A stretch of 64,000 nt of DNA from Algihabitans sp965233705 (lineage in GTDB: Bacteria; Pseudomonadota; Alphaproteobacteria; Kiloniellales; DSM-21159), in assembly GCA_965233705.1 (NCBI GenBank), contig CBDDTF010000002.1:248001-312000 (forward strand), given 5' to 3'. Made by a program: the position numbers and the translations under genes. Positions 54,047 through 62,599 of the stretch are shown here, piece by piece. Positions within the stretch are counted from its first letter, which is position 1; the number at the start of each line of letters is the position of its first letter. The notes under the pieces were generated by a model. That model ran no database searches. It saw only the letters and a program-made list of their open reading frames with translations, and had not been told where the DNA came from.

Positions 54047-54976
54047 ATGCTCGGCGAGGGCCTGAGCTGGGAGCGCGACGGCGCCGACTGGCCCAACCGC
54101 GAGGCCAGCCGCTTCGTCACCGCGCCCTACCCGGCGGCCGGCCGGCTGACCTGGCACCTGCAGGAGCTGGGCGCCGCGCACGCGCCGGCTCTGCTGCTGC
54201 TGCACGGCACCGGCGCCTCCAGCCATTCCTTCCGCGACCTGGCACCGGCCCTGGCCGCGCGCTTCCGGGTGCTGGTGCCGGACCTGCCGGGCCACGGCTT
54301 TACCGCCCTGCCGCCGCTGCGCGGCCTGTCCCTGGCCGCCATGGCGCGCGGCCTGGCGGCGCTGCTGACCAGGCTGGATGCGGGGGCGTCCGGCGGGCCC
54401 GCCCTGGTGGCCGGTCACTCGGCCGGCGCGGCGATCCTGGCGCAGCTCTGCCTGGACAACCGGCTGAGCCCGGCTGCCCTGATCGGGCTGAACGCCGCGC
54501 TGCTGCCCTATCCCGGCGCGGCCAACCCGCTGTTCGGCCCGGCCATGCGCCTGGCGGTGTGGAACCCGTTGGCGCCGCGCCTCTTCGCCGCGCGCGCCGG
54601 GGCCGGCATGCTGGAGCGGCTGCTCGCGGCCACCGGCTCCAGCATCGACGCGCGCGGGCGCGCCCTCTATCGCCGGCTGGCGCGCAACCCGCGCCATGTC
54701 GGGGCGGCACTCGGCATGATGGCGGGCTGGGAGCTGGAGCCGCTCTACCACGCCCTGCCCCGGCTGCCGGTGCCGCTGGTGCTGCTGGTCGGCGGCGCCG
54801 ACCGGGCGATCCGGCCCTACCAGGCCCGCCGGGTCCAGGCCCAGGTGCCGGGCAGCGAGCTGCGGCTCTTCGAGGGTCTGGGTCACCTGGCCCACGAGGA
54901 GGCGCCGGCGGAGACCGCCGCGGCCATCGTCGAGGTCGCCCGGCGCCACGGCGTCCTGCCCCGGACCACTGTCTAG
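54047..54976 (+). CDS. bchO: BchO-like alpha/beta hydrolase
   Basis: This 309-aa protein starts at ATG 54047 after GGGGGAAG. It has the alpha/beta-hydrolase elements LLLLHGTGASSHSFRDLAPAL, VPDLPGHGFT, the nucleophile elbow GHSAGAAI (Ser about 127), and DRAIRPYQARRVQAQ...GLGHLAHEE with the catalytic His. The N-terminus WERDGADWPNREASRFV is typical of BchO. Its role near Mg chelatase is unknown, but it always follows bchID in purple bacteria. It ends just inside the first PpsR-type palindrome. Confidence 0.93.
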   Translation: MLGEGLSWERDGADWPNREASRFVTAPYPAAGRLTWHLQELGAAHAPALLLLHGTGASSHSFRDLAPALAARFRVLVPDLPGHGFTALPPLRGLSLAAMARGLAALLTRLDAGASGGPALVAGHSAGAAILAQLCLDNRLSPAALIGLNAALLPYPGAANPLFGPAMRLAVWNPLAPRLFAARAGAGMLERLLAATGSSIDARGRALYRRLARNPRHVGAALGMMAGWELEPLYHALPRLPVPLVLLVGGADRAIRPYQARRVQAQVPGSELRLFEGLGHLAHEEAPAETAAAIVEVARRHGVLPRTTV

Positions 54977-55012
54977 TCATTCTGACAGTAGCAATGTTCT
55001 GGTGAATTGACA
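54970..55012. promoter_or_regulatory. Tandem PpsR/CrtJ-type operator upstream of crtI
   Basis: Two perfect TGT-N12-ACA palindromes: TGTCTAGTCATTCTGACA (54970-54987) and TGTTCTGGTGAATTGACA (54995-55012), separated by 7 bp. Paired sites at this spacing are the classic target of the aerobic repressor PpsR/CrtJ. The first overlaps the bchO stop codon region. They predict aerobic or light repression of crtIB. Confidence 0.88.
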
Positions 55013-55034
55013 CTCGGGCTGCTAGGCTTTCGCC

Positions 55035-56588
55035 ATGCGCGCGATGGACATCAGCGGGCGCGGCGGGGCCCTGCCCGCCGAAACGGGCGGCGCGGCCGAC
55101 GCCGGGCGCCCCCACGCCGTGGTGATCGGCAGCGGCTTCGGCGGCCTGGCGGCGGCGGTGCGCCTGGGCGCGCGCGGCTACCGCGTCACCGTTCTGGAGA
55201 AGCTCGAACAGCCGGGCGGGCGGGCCTGCGCCTTCCGCCAGGACGGCTTCGTCTTCGACGCCGGGCCGACCATCGTCACCGCGCCCTTTCTGTTCGAGGA
55301 GCTCTGGGCCCTCTGCGGCCAGCGGCTCGCCGACACGGTGGAGCTGCGCCCGCTCGACCCCTTCTACCGCATCCGCTTCGCCGACGGCGCGCACTTCGAC
55401 TACTCCGGCGACCCGGCGCGCATGCGGGCGGAGGTGGCGCGCTTCGCGCCCGGCGACGTGGCCGGCTACGAGCGCTTCATGCGCGAGAGCGAGACGGTCT
55501 TCCGCATCGGCTTCGAGGAGCTGGGCCACCTGCCCTTCCAGCGCCTGTCCGACATGCTGCGGGTGCTGCCCGACCTGCTCCGGCTGGGCGGCCACCGCTC
55601 GGTCTACCGCAGCGTCGCCCGGCACATCCGTGACCCGCGCCTGCGCGTGGTCTTCAGCTTCCACCCGCTGCTGATCGGCGGCAACCCCTTCGCCGTCACC
55701 TCGGTCTACACGCTGATCAACCACCTGGAGCGCAAGTGGGGCGTCCACTTCGCCATGGGCGGCACCAACGCGCTGGTGCGCGGCCTGGCGGCGCTGATCG
55801 CCGGGCAGGGCAGCCGCATCCGCTGCAACGCCGAGGTGGCGGAGATCCTGCACGACGGCCGGCGGGCGACCGGCGTGCGCCTGGCCGACGGCGAGCGGCT
55901 GGCCGCCGCGGTGGTGGTCTCCAACGCCGACACCGCCTGGACCTACAAGCACCTGCTGCCCGGCCTCAAGCGGCGGCGCTGGGGCGACCGGCGGCTGGCG
56001 CGGGCGCGCTATTCCAACGGCCTGTTCGTCTGGTACTTCGGCACCGACCGACGCTACGAGGCGGTGCCGCACCACAGCATCCTGCTGGGCCCGCGCTACC
56101 GCGGGCTGATCGACGACATCTTCCGCGCCAAGCGGCTGGCCGACGACTTCAGCCTCTACCTGCACCGACCGACGGCGACCGACCCAGGCCTGGCGCCGCC
56201 CGGCTGCGACGCCTTCTACCTGCTCTCGCCGGTGCCCAACCTGGACGGCGCCACCGACTGGGCGGAGGCGGCCGAGCCCTACCGCCAGCGCCTGCAGGCG
56301 CACCTGGAGGCGACGCTCCTGCCCGGTCTGGGCGCGGCCCTGGTCAGCCAGCGCGTGCAGACGCCGGCCGACTTCGAGACCCGGCTGCTCAGCTACCGCG
56401 GCGCCGGCTTCGGCCTGGAGCCGGTGCTGACCCAGTCGGCTTGGTTCCGTCCCCACAACGCCAGCGAGGAGCTGGAGCGGCTCTACATCGTCGGCGCCGG
56501 CACCCATCCCGGCGCCGGCCTGCCGGGGGTGCTCTCCTCGGCGCGGATCCTCGACCAGGTGGTGCCCGATGCGGCCGCCCTGGTCTGA
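55035..56588 (+). CDS. crtI: Phytoene desaturase CrtI
   Basis: This 517-aa protein (start ATG 55035 or 55044; no clear Shine-Dalgarno) has the dinucleotide-binding motif VVIGSGFGGLAAAVRLGARG (about 30-50), GGRACAFRQDGFVFDAGPTIVTAP, and the C-terminal FAD signature YIVGAGTHPGAGLPGVLSSARIL. It dehydrogenates phytoene stepwise to coloured carotenoids at the membrane. It lies behind a PpsR operator and overlaps crtB by 20 nt. Confidence 0.96.
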   Translation: MRAMDISGRGGALPAETGGAADAGRPHAVVIGSGFGGLAAAVRLGARGYRVTVLEKLEQPGGRACAFRQDGFVFDAGPTIVTAPFLFEELWALCGQRLADTVELRPLDPFYRIRFADGAHFDYSGDPARMRAEVARFAPGDVAGYERFMRESETVFRIGFEELGHLPFQRLSDMLRVLPDLLRLGGHRSVYRSVARHIRDPRLRVVFSFHPLLIGGNPFAVTSVYTLINHLERKWGVHFAMGGTNALVRGLAALIAGQGSRIRCNAEVAEILHDGRRATGVRLADGERLAAAVVVSNADTAWTYKHLLPGLKRRRWGDRRLARARYSNGLFVWYFGTDRRYEAVPHHSILLGPRYRGLIDDIFRAKRLADDFSLYLHRPTATDPGLAPPGCDAFYLLSPVPNLDGATDWAEAAEPYRQRLQAHLEATLLPGLGAALVSQRVQTPADFETRLLSYRGAGFGLEPVLTQSAWFRPHNASEELERLYIVGAGTHPGAGLPGVLSSARILDQVVPDAAALV

Positions 56589-57708
56589 GCCCGGCTTCCA
56601 GGCGATGCTGGCGCGGGCGGCCGACCGCAGCGCCTGCCGCGCGCTGATCCGCGGCGGCTCGCGCTCCTTCTTCCTCGCCTCGCTGCTGCTGCCGGAGCAG
56701 GTGCGCGCGCCGGCCTACGCCCTCTACGCCTTCTGCCGCCTGGCCGACGACGAGGTGGACGGCCAGAGCGGCGGCGGCGCCTCCGGCGCGGCCGGCGGGC
56801 TGGCGGCGGTGGAGCGGCTGCGCGAGCGGCTGGAGCGGGTCTATGCCGGCCGGCCGGGCGCGATCGCCGCCGACCGCGCCTTCGCCGAGGTGGTCGACCG
56901 TCACGCCATTCCGCGCGCCCTGCCCGAGGCGCTGATCGAGGGCTTCGCCTGGGACGCCGCCGGGCGCCGCTACGAGAGCCTGAGCGAGGTGCGGGCCTAC
57001 GGCGTGCGCGTGGCCGGATCGGTCGGCGCGATGATGGCGCTGCTGATGGGCGCGCGCGCGCCGGAGGCGGTCGGCCGCGCCTGCGACCTGGGCGTGGCCA
57101 TGCAGCTCACCAACATCGCCCGCGACGTCGGCGAGGACGCGCGCGGCGGCCGCCTCTACCTGCCCGCCGCCTGGCTGCGCGAGGTCGGCCTGGAGCCCGA
57201 GGCCTGGCTGGCGGCGCCGGCCTTCCGGCCGGAGATCGGCGCCGCCGTGGCGCGGCTGCTGGCCGCCGCCGAGGCGCTCTACGACCGCGCCGACTCGGGG
57301 ATCGCCGGGTTGCCGCGCGGCTGCCGACCCGGCATCTTCGCCGCCCGCCACCTCTACGCCGAGATCGGCCGCGAGCTGGCCCGGCGCGGCCACGATCCCC
57401 TGGCCGGCCGCGCCGTGGTCGGGCGCCGCCGCCGCCCGCTGCTGCTGGCGCGTGCCCTGCTGGCGGGCCTGCGCCCGCCCACCGCCGCGCCGGCGCCGCC
57501 GCTGCCCGAGGCGCGCTACCTGGTCGAGGCGGTTGCCCGGGCGCCGGCCCGCCCGGCCCCGCCGGCGGCCGGGCTCGCCTGGTGGGAGCTGGACGCGCAG
57601 ATCGGCCGCGGCCTGGAGATCCTGGGCGAGCTCAAGCGCCGCGAGGCCGCGCCCGCCCTCGCCAAGTCCCCCCTGCGCCCCGACGGCGCCCTGGAGGACG
57701 CCGGCTGA
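56569..57708 (+). CDS. crtB: Phytoene synthase CrtB
   Basis: This 379-aa protein has the Mg-diphosphate-binding motifs DDEVD (60-64 region, in FCRLADDEVDG) and NIARDVGEDARGGRLYLP (about 184-200), SFFLASLLLP and YALYAFCRLAD, all typical of squalene/phytoene synthases. It condenses two GGPP to phytoene. The C-terminal ~90 residues are longer than usual and Pro/Ala-rich. The start overlaps crtI by 20 nt. Confidence 0.95.
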   Translation: MRPPWSEPGFQAMLARAADRSACRALIRGGSRSFFLASLLLPEQVRAPAYALYAFCRLADDEVDGQSGGGASGAAGGLAAVERLRERLERVYAGRPGAIAADRAFAEVVDRHAIPRALPEALIEGFAWDAAGRRYESLSEVRAYGVRVAGSVGAMMALLMGARAPEAVGRACDLGVAMQLTNIARDVGEDARGGRLYLPAAWLREVGLEPEAWLAAPAFRPEIGAAVARLLAAAEALYDRADSGIAGLPRGCRPGIFAARHLYAEIGRELARRGHDPLAGRAVVGRRRRPLLLARALLAGLRPPTAAPAPPLPEARYLVEAVARAPARPAPPAAGLAWWELDAQIGRGLEILGELKRREAAPALAKSPLRPDGALEDAG

Positions 57709-57723
57709 GTCGCCTGCCCGCAC

Positions 57724-57785
57724 CCAGCCGCCCCGCCTACAGACGCCCCGCCTACAGACGCCCCGCCTACAGCCGCCCCGCCCTC
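57724..57785. repeat. 15-bp tandem repeat between crtB and the ABC permease gene
   Basis: About four copies of ACGCCCCGCCTACAG / CCGCCCCGCCTACAG run head to tail in the convergent gap. Confidence 0.85.
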
Positions 57786-58503
57786 AGCCGCGCGGCACCG
57801 CCGGCCCCTGCTCGTCCCGCGCACGCAGGTGGCCGGAGAGGCGCCGCTCGATCCGGCCGAAGACGCCCTGCAGTCCGTAGACGATGACCAGGTAGAGCAC
57901 GGCGGCGGTCAGGTACATCTCGTAGTAGGCGAAGGAGCGCGCGGCGACCCGCGAGGCCACGCCGGTGATGTCCATCAGGGTGATCAGCGAGACCAGCGAG
58001 GTGGCCTGCAGCAGGAAGATCACCTCGTTGGTGTAGGCGGGAAAGGCGATCCGCACCGCCTTGGGCAGAATGATGCGCCGGTAGAGCTTTTGCCCCGACA
58101 TGCCGAAGGCCCGCGCCGCCTCCACCTCGCCATGCGGCACGGCCTGGATGCCGCCGCGCAGGATCTCGCAGGTGTAGGCGGCGGTGTTGAGCGTCAGGGT
58201 GAAGACGCCGCAGAACCAGGCGTCGCGGAAAAAGGTCCACAGGCCGACGCTGGCCAGCGCGTCGGAGAACTGGCCGGCGCCGTAGTAGACCAGGAAGAGC
58301 TGCACCAGCAGCGGCGTGCCGCGGAAGAAGAAGGTGAAGCCCAGCACCGGCCAGGACAGCAGCGGGTTGCGGCTGACCCGCAGCAGCGCCAGGCCGATGG
58401 CCAGCAGCAGGCCGAGCGCCACCGAGACGAAGGTGATCTCCAGCGTCAGCAGCGCGCCGGAGAGAAAGCGCGGCAGGGTCTCCCAGATGAGCTCCAGGTT
58501 CAT
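57784..58503 (-). CDS. Polar amino-acid ABC transporter permease (HisM-type)
   Basis: This 239-aa inner-membrane protein starts at ATG 58503. It has five or so TM helices; the HAAA-type ATPase-contact loop is GEVEAARAFGMSGQKLYRRIILPKAVRIAFPAYTNE. TM1 and the FFFRGTPLLVQLFLVYYG segment are typical of HisM/ArtM. It is the last gene of an importer operon. Confidence 0.92.
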   Translation of the reverse strand: MNLELIWETLPRFLSGALLTLEITFVSVALGLLLAIGLALLRVSRNPLLSWPVLGFTFFFRGTPLLVQLFLVYYGAGQFSDALASVGLWTFFRDAWFCGVFTLTLNTAAYTCEILRGGIQAVPHGEVEAARAFGMSGQKLYRRIILPKAVRIAFPAYTNEVIFLLQATSLVSLITLMDITGVASRVAARSFAYYEMYLTAAVLYLVIVYGLQGVFGRIERRLSGHLRARDEQGPAVPRG

Positions 58504-58513
58504 CGCCGCCCCC

Positions 58514-59221
58514 TCAGGTCCGCCGCACGCCGCGGTTGGCCCAGCGCTCCAGCCGGGCCTGGACAAAGATGGACACGGCGGTGATCACCAGGAACAAGAG
58601 CGCCGCGGCGAGATAGAAGGTGAAGGGCATGCGCGTCGCGCCGGCCGCGATCTCCGCCTTGCGCATCAGTTCGTCGAGCTGGATCACCGACATCAGCGCC
58701 GTCGCCTTGATCAGCACCATCCAGACGTTGCCCAGCCCCGGCAGGGCGTAGCGCAGCATCTGCGGAAAGAGGATGCGCCGGAAGATCAGCGGCCGGTGCA
58801 TGCCGCAGGCGACCGCCGCTTCGAGCTGGCCGCGGGGCACCGCCAGATAGGCGCCGCGGAAGACCTCGGCGGCGAAGGCGCCGTAGATGAAGCCCAGAGT
58901 GATGGTGCCGGCGGCGAAGGGATCGAGGTCGAGGCGGAAGCCCGCGAAGGCCGGCCCCCAGCTCCGAACCACCTGCTGCACCAGGGTCGGCACGCCGTAG
59001 TAGATCAGCAGAATCAGCACCAGCTCCGGCACGCCGCGGATCACCGTGGTGTAGGTGTTCGCCGCGATTTGCAGCGGACGCAGCGGCGTCAGCTTGGCCC
59101 AGGCGGCCAGCAGGCCGAAGACGATCGCCAGCGCCAGCGACAGCAGGCCGACCAGCAGCGTCATCTGCAGCCCGTCGATCAGCGTCAGGCCGCGCGCCTC
59201 CAGCGCCGCGAAGCTTTCCAT
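58514..59221 (-). CDS. Polar amino-acid ABC transporter permease (HisQ-type)
   Basis: This 235-aa permease has TTVIRGVPELVLILLIYYG and the ATPase-contact loop GQLEAAVACGMHRPLIFRRILFPQMLRYALPGLGN. It pairs with the HisM-type permease 10 nt downstream to form the membrane channel of a basic/polar amino-acid importer. Confidence 0.92.
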   Translation of the reverse strand: MESFAALEARGLTLIDGLQMTLLVGLLSLALAIVFGLLAAWAKLTPLRPLQIAANTYTTVIRGVPELVLILLIYYGVPTLVQQVVRSWGPAFAGFRLDLDPFAAGTITLGFIYGAFAAEVFRGAYLAVPRGQLEAAVACGMHRPLIFRRILFPQMLRYALPGLGNVWMVLIKATALMSVIQLDELMRKAEIAAGATRMPFTFYLAAALLFLVITAVSIFVQARLERWANRGVRRT

Positions 59222-59312
59222 GCTGCCCCCGAGACGGCGACCCGCGGGTCCCTGCTCACCGAGCGCCGCCGCCCGGCACCGGCGCGGGGCGCCGAGCCGA
59301 CAGGCTCGAGAC

Positions 59313-59370
59313 GAAAAGGTGGCGGGGCCGGGCCGCGGGTGGTGTCGACCCGCCCCGCCCGGCGTGTCCG
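59313..59370 (-). terminator. Hairpin with T-run between binding-protein and permease genes
   Basis: On the minus strand, just after the binding-protein stop, an imperfect GC stem (GGCGGGGCGGGT with ACCCGCGGCCC and GGCCCCGCC) is followed by ACCTTTTCGT. It could attenuate the permease genes, giving excess binding protein as usual in such operons. Confidence 0.4.
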
Positions 59371-59377
59371 GCGCCGG

Positions 59378-60217
59378 CTAGTTCATCTCCACCTCGGCGC
59401 CGTAGGCGTCGAAGGTGAAGTACTTGTCGTTGATCGTCTTGTAGGTGCCGTCGGCGCGGATCTGGTCGATCGCGGCGTTGAGGGCCTGGCGCAGCTCGTC
59501 ATCGCCCTTGCGCAGGGCGATGCCGATGCCGTCACCGAACCAGCGGCTGTCGGTGAAGCCGGGACCGACGAATTCGTAGCCCTCGCCGGCCTCGGTCTTC
59601 AGGAAGCCTTCGTCGAGCACCACGGAGTCGGCCAGCAGCAGGTCGACACGCCCGGAGACCATGTCCAGGTTGGCCTCCTCCTGCGAGCCGTAGCTGCGGA
59701 TCTCGACCACGTCGCCGAAGTTGTCCTGCAGGAAGGCCTCGTGGACGGTCGCCGACTGCACCCCGACCACGGCGCCGTCCAGGCTGTCGGTGTCGAGCGT
59801 GACCTTGTCGACGTCGCCGATCGACTCGTCGGCGCCGACGCCCTCGACGATGCTGTAGCCGGCCCCCTCCTGCTGCACGAACTTGGCCGGCGTCTGGTAG
59901 TACTTGTCGGTGAAGTCGACCACCTCCTTGCGCTCCTCGGTGATCGACATGGAGGCGATGATGGCGTCGTACTTCTCGGCCAGCAGGCCGGGAATGATCC
60001 CGTCCCAGTCCTGCACCACGAATTCGCAATCGAACTCGGCGGCCTCGCAGAGCGCCTTGGCGATCTCGACGTCGAAGCCCTGCAGCTCGCCGTTCTCGTC
60101 GATGTAGTTGAACGGCGGATAGGCGCCTTCGGTGCCGATGCGCACCGTCTCGGCGGCGGCCGGAGCGGCGAGGCCGAAGGCCGCGGCGGCGGCCAGGGTG
60201 AGTGCGAGTCTGCGCAT
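59378..60217 (-). CDS. Periplasmic polar amino-acid-binding protein
   Basis: This 279-aa protein has a signal peptide to AAPAAA (about residue 22). The SBP3 signature IGTEGAYPPFNYIDENGELQGFDVEIAKALC and AIIASMSITEERKEVVDFTDKYY are present; the C-terminal half has GYEFVGPGFTDSRWFGDGIGIALRKGDDELRQALNAAI. This is the Lys/Arg/Orn/His-binding class (HisJ/ArgT-like), and the exact ligand is not determined. Confidence 0.93.
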   Translation of the reverse strand: MRRLALTLAAAAAFGLAAPAAAETVRIGTEGAYPPFNYIDENGELQGFDVEIAKALCEAAEFDCEFVVQDWDGIIPGLLAEKYDAIIASMSITEERKEVVDFTDKYYQTPAKFVQQEGAGYSIVEGVGADESIGDVDKVTLDTDSLDGAVVGVQSATVHEAFLQDNFGDVVEIRSYGSQEEANLDMVSGRVDLLLADSVVLDEGFLKTEAGEGYEFVGPGFTDSRWFGDGIGIALRKGDDELRQALNAAIDQIRADGTYKTINDKYFTFDAYGAEVEMN

Positions 60218-60275
60218 GATGAGGATCCCTCTTCGCTGTTCCCTGTCGTGTGTCCTACGAGCCTTGAGTCCTGGC

Positions 60276-60338
60276 CCCCGGAGTCTTGGGCCCCGGAGTC
60301 TTGGCCCCCGGGGTCTTGGGCCCCGGAGTCTTGGGCCG
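60276..60338. repeat. 15-bp tandem repeat upstream of the binding-protein gene
   Basis: Four or so copies of CCCCGGAGTCTTGGG/CCC with overlapping GGCCCC palindromes, between the ATPase and binding-protein genes. Confidence 0.85.
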
Positions 60339-60404
60339 AGTGTCGTCGCGGCCATACGGCGTCTTGCGTCTTGCGGTCTCGCCCCGCGCCCCGTCCACGC
60401 GGCC

Positions 60405-61187
60405 TCAGCCGGCCATGGCCAGGTGGGAGGCGAGGAACTGACGGCAGCGCTCGGAGCTGGGGTTGCCGAACACCTGGTCCGGCGGCCCCTCCTCCTCGAC
60501 GCGGCCCTCGTGCAGGTACATCACCCGGTCGGCGACCTCCCGGGCGAAGCCCATCTCGTGGGTGACGATCACCATGGTGCGCCCCTCCTCGGCGAGCTGG
60601 CGCATGACGCGCAGCACCTCGCCCACCAGCTCGGGATCGAGGGCGGAGGTCGGCTCGTCGAACAGCAGCACGTCGGGGTCCATGGCCAGCGCCCGGGCAA
60701 TCGCCGCGCGCTGCTGCTGGCCGCCGGAGAGATGCACGGGATAGTAGTCGGCCCGCTCGGCGATGCCGACCTTGGCCAGCAGCTCCAGAGCATAGGCCCG
60801 GGCCTGCTCGCGCGGCCGGCCGAGCACATGCACCGGCGCCTCCATGACGTTCTGCAGCACCGTCATGTGGGTCCAGAGATTGAACTGCTGGAAGACCATG
60901 CCGAGCCTGCGGCGCAGCCGGTCGACCTGGCGCCGGTCGAAGGTGCGGCGGCCGCGGCGGTCGCGGCGCACCTCGATCAGCTCGCCGCCGACCCAGACCC
61001 GCCCGCTGTCGGGCATCTCCAGCAGGTTGATGCACCGCAGAAAGGTGGACTTGCCGGAGCCGCTAGCGCCGATCAGCGCGATCACGTCGCCCTGGGCCGC
61101 CGTCATCGAGATGCCCTTGAGCACCTCCAGCGACCCGAAGGACTTGGTGATGTCCTCGACGACCAGCGCCGGCTGGCGGTCCTCCAT
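60405..61187 (-). CDS. Polar amino-acid ABC transporter ATPase (HisP-type)
   Basis: ATG 61187, 8 nt after GGAAG, gives MEDRQPALVVEDITKSFG; an in-frame ATG at 61256 would add 23 residues. The 260-aa product has Walker A GASGSGKST, Q-loop VFQQFNLW, signature LSGGQQQRAAIARAL, Walker B VLLFDEPTSALD and H-loop VTHEMGFA. It powers the importer encoded by the next three genes on this strand. Confidence 0.94.
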   Translation of the reverse strand: MEDRQPALVVEDITKSFGSLEVLKGISMTAAQGDVIALIGASGSGKSTFLRCINLLEMPDSGRVWVGGELIEVRRDRRGRRTFDRRQVDRLRRRLGMVFQQFNLWTHMTVLQNVMEAPVHVLGRPREQARAYALELLAKVGIAERADYYPVHLSGGQQQRAAIARALAMDPDVLLFDEPTSALDPELVGEVLRVMRQLAEEGRTMVIVTHEMGFAREVADRVMYLHEGRVEEEGPPDQVFGNPSSERCRQFLASHLAMAG

Positions 61188-61447
61188 CACCCGGACTTCC
61201 GCTTCCCGAACATGTGAGCCATCCCGTCCCGGTCGTTCGCCCGCCGGGTTTTTCATCCTGGCGCAACGGTAAGATGCAAACCCTCGGGCTGCAAAGCAAA
61301 AAGCGGCCGGCCGCCGGCGGCCGCGGGCAGGCGGGGCTTCGGCCCGGCGGGACTTGCCGCAGCGCCGCCGGCGCCTGTTAGACTGGCCGCCGTTGGAGCG
61401 CGGCGGGTCCCGCCTGCGCGCGCGGCACCGTCGGGAGGGTCCTCGCC

Positions 61448-61999
61448 ATGCGCCTGTTCGTCGCCCTGAGCCTGCCCGAGGAGGTGCGCGAGCGCCTCGA
61501 CGCCCTGGCCGGCAGCGGCATTCCCGGCGCGCGCTGGGTGCCGCCGGAGAACCTGCACCTCACCCTGCGCTTCGTCGGCGAGGTCGACGGCGGCCAGGCG
61601 CGCGACCTGCACGACACCCTCTCGGCGATCGACGCGCCGGCCTTCGACCTGACCCTGGAGGGCCTGGCCACCTTCGGCGAGGGGCCGAAGCTGCGCTCGC
61701 TGCACGTCGGCGTGCCGCCGACCCCGGCGCTCACCCACCTGCAGGCCAAGGTGGAAAGCGCGGTCGCCCGCGCCGGCCTGCCGGCCGAGCGGCGCAAGTT
61801 CAAGCCGCATGTCACCCTGGCACGCTTCAAGGGCGATCCGGGGCCCAAGCTCGGCCGCTTCATCGCCCAGAACAGCCCCTTGCGCCTGGGCCCCTTCACG
61901 GTCGAGCACTTCGCGCTCTTCTCCTCGGTGCTGGGCAGCGACGGCCCCCACTACACCGAGGAGGTGGTCTACGAGCTGGAGCGGGTCCCGGCCGTGTGA
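61448..61999 (+). CDS. thpR: RNA 2',3'-cyclic phosphodiesterase
   Basis: This 183-aa 2H phosphoesterase has both catalytic HxT motifs: HLTL (His37, Thr39) and HVTL (His121, Thr123). It opens MRLFVALSLPEEVRERL and ends EEVVYELERVP. It hydrolyses 2',3'-cyclic phosphates on RNA (once called LigT 2'-5' RNA ligase). It is divergent from hisP. Confidence 0.93.
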   Translation: MRLFVALSLPEEVRERLDALAGSGIPGARWVPPENLHLTLRFVGEVDGGQARDLHDTLSAIDAPAFDLTLEGLATFGEGPKLRSLHVGVPPTPALTHLQAKVESAVARAGLPAERRKFKPHVTLARFKGDPGPKLGRFIAQNSPLRLGPFTVEHFALFSSVLGSDGPHYTEEVVYELERVPAV

Positions 62000-62032
62000 G
62001 ACGCGCCGCTGGCCCGGCGGCCGGCCCGGCAT

Positions 62033-62503
62033 TCAGTCGGCCGCGAAGCGCTTGAGCAGGGCGACGGCGCCGGCCAGCAGCAGGATCGCCGCCGCCTCGT
62101 AGATGATCTTGAGGGGGTCCATCTCCTTCGACTGCAGCACGATCAGCCGGGCGATCGCGGTGATCGCGATGAAGATGGGGTAGAACAGCGGCGTGGTGCG
62201 CGAGAGGTAGAAGACGGCGACCATGCCGATGACCTCGGCATAGAGGAACATCAGCAGCAGGTCGGCCAGCACCACGCTGCCGGTCTCGACCACCCGAAGC
62301 ACCTCGACCCCGGCCGCCATCACGGTGAAGACGGCGACGGCCAGCAGCACCAGCCGCTCGACCCAGCGCAGCAGCTTCACCGCGAGGGGGACGGAGCGCG
62401 TCGCGCCGGGGCCGGAGCGCCCCGCGGCGGCCGCGCCCTCCGGCGTTTCGGGGTCCTGAACCTCTGTGCGGGTGTCGCGGGTCACGCCACCTCCGCCTGT
62501 CAT
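62033..62503 (-). CDS. PsiE-like phosphate-starvation-inducible membrane protein
   Basis: This 156-aa protein has about four TM helices and the PsiE core VLADLLLMFLYAEVIGMVAVFYLSRTTPLFYPIFIAITAIARLIVLQSKEMDPLKI. A ~40-residue polar N-terminus is not conserved, so the start may be later. It is induced by phosphate limitation in E. coli; the function is unknown. It converges with thpR. Confidence 0.88.
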   Translation of the reverse strand: MTGGGGVTRDTRTEVQDPETPEGAAAAGRSGPGATRSVPLAVKLLRWVERLVLLAVAVFTVMAAGVEVLRVVETGSVVLADLLLMFLYAEVIGMVAVFYLSRTTPLFYPIFIAITAIARLIVLQSKEMDPLKIIYEAAAILLLAGAVALLKRFAAD

Positions 62504-62599
62504 CGACTCCGCCCCGCCAACGCCGCGGCGCCGCCGATTGCTGCAAGGGCGCGCGCGGGCTTCGCCGGCGGCGGGCCTCAGACGTGCCTGAGACGTGCC

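Noticed and set aside
55007..55034. TTGACA at 55007-55012 as the crtI -35 box
   Set aside because: There is no -10-like hexamer 16-18 nt downstream and the crtI ATG would be too close; the bases belong to the second PpsR palindrome.
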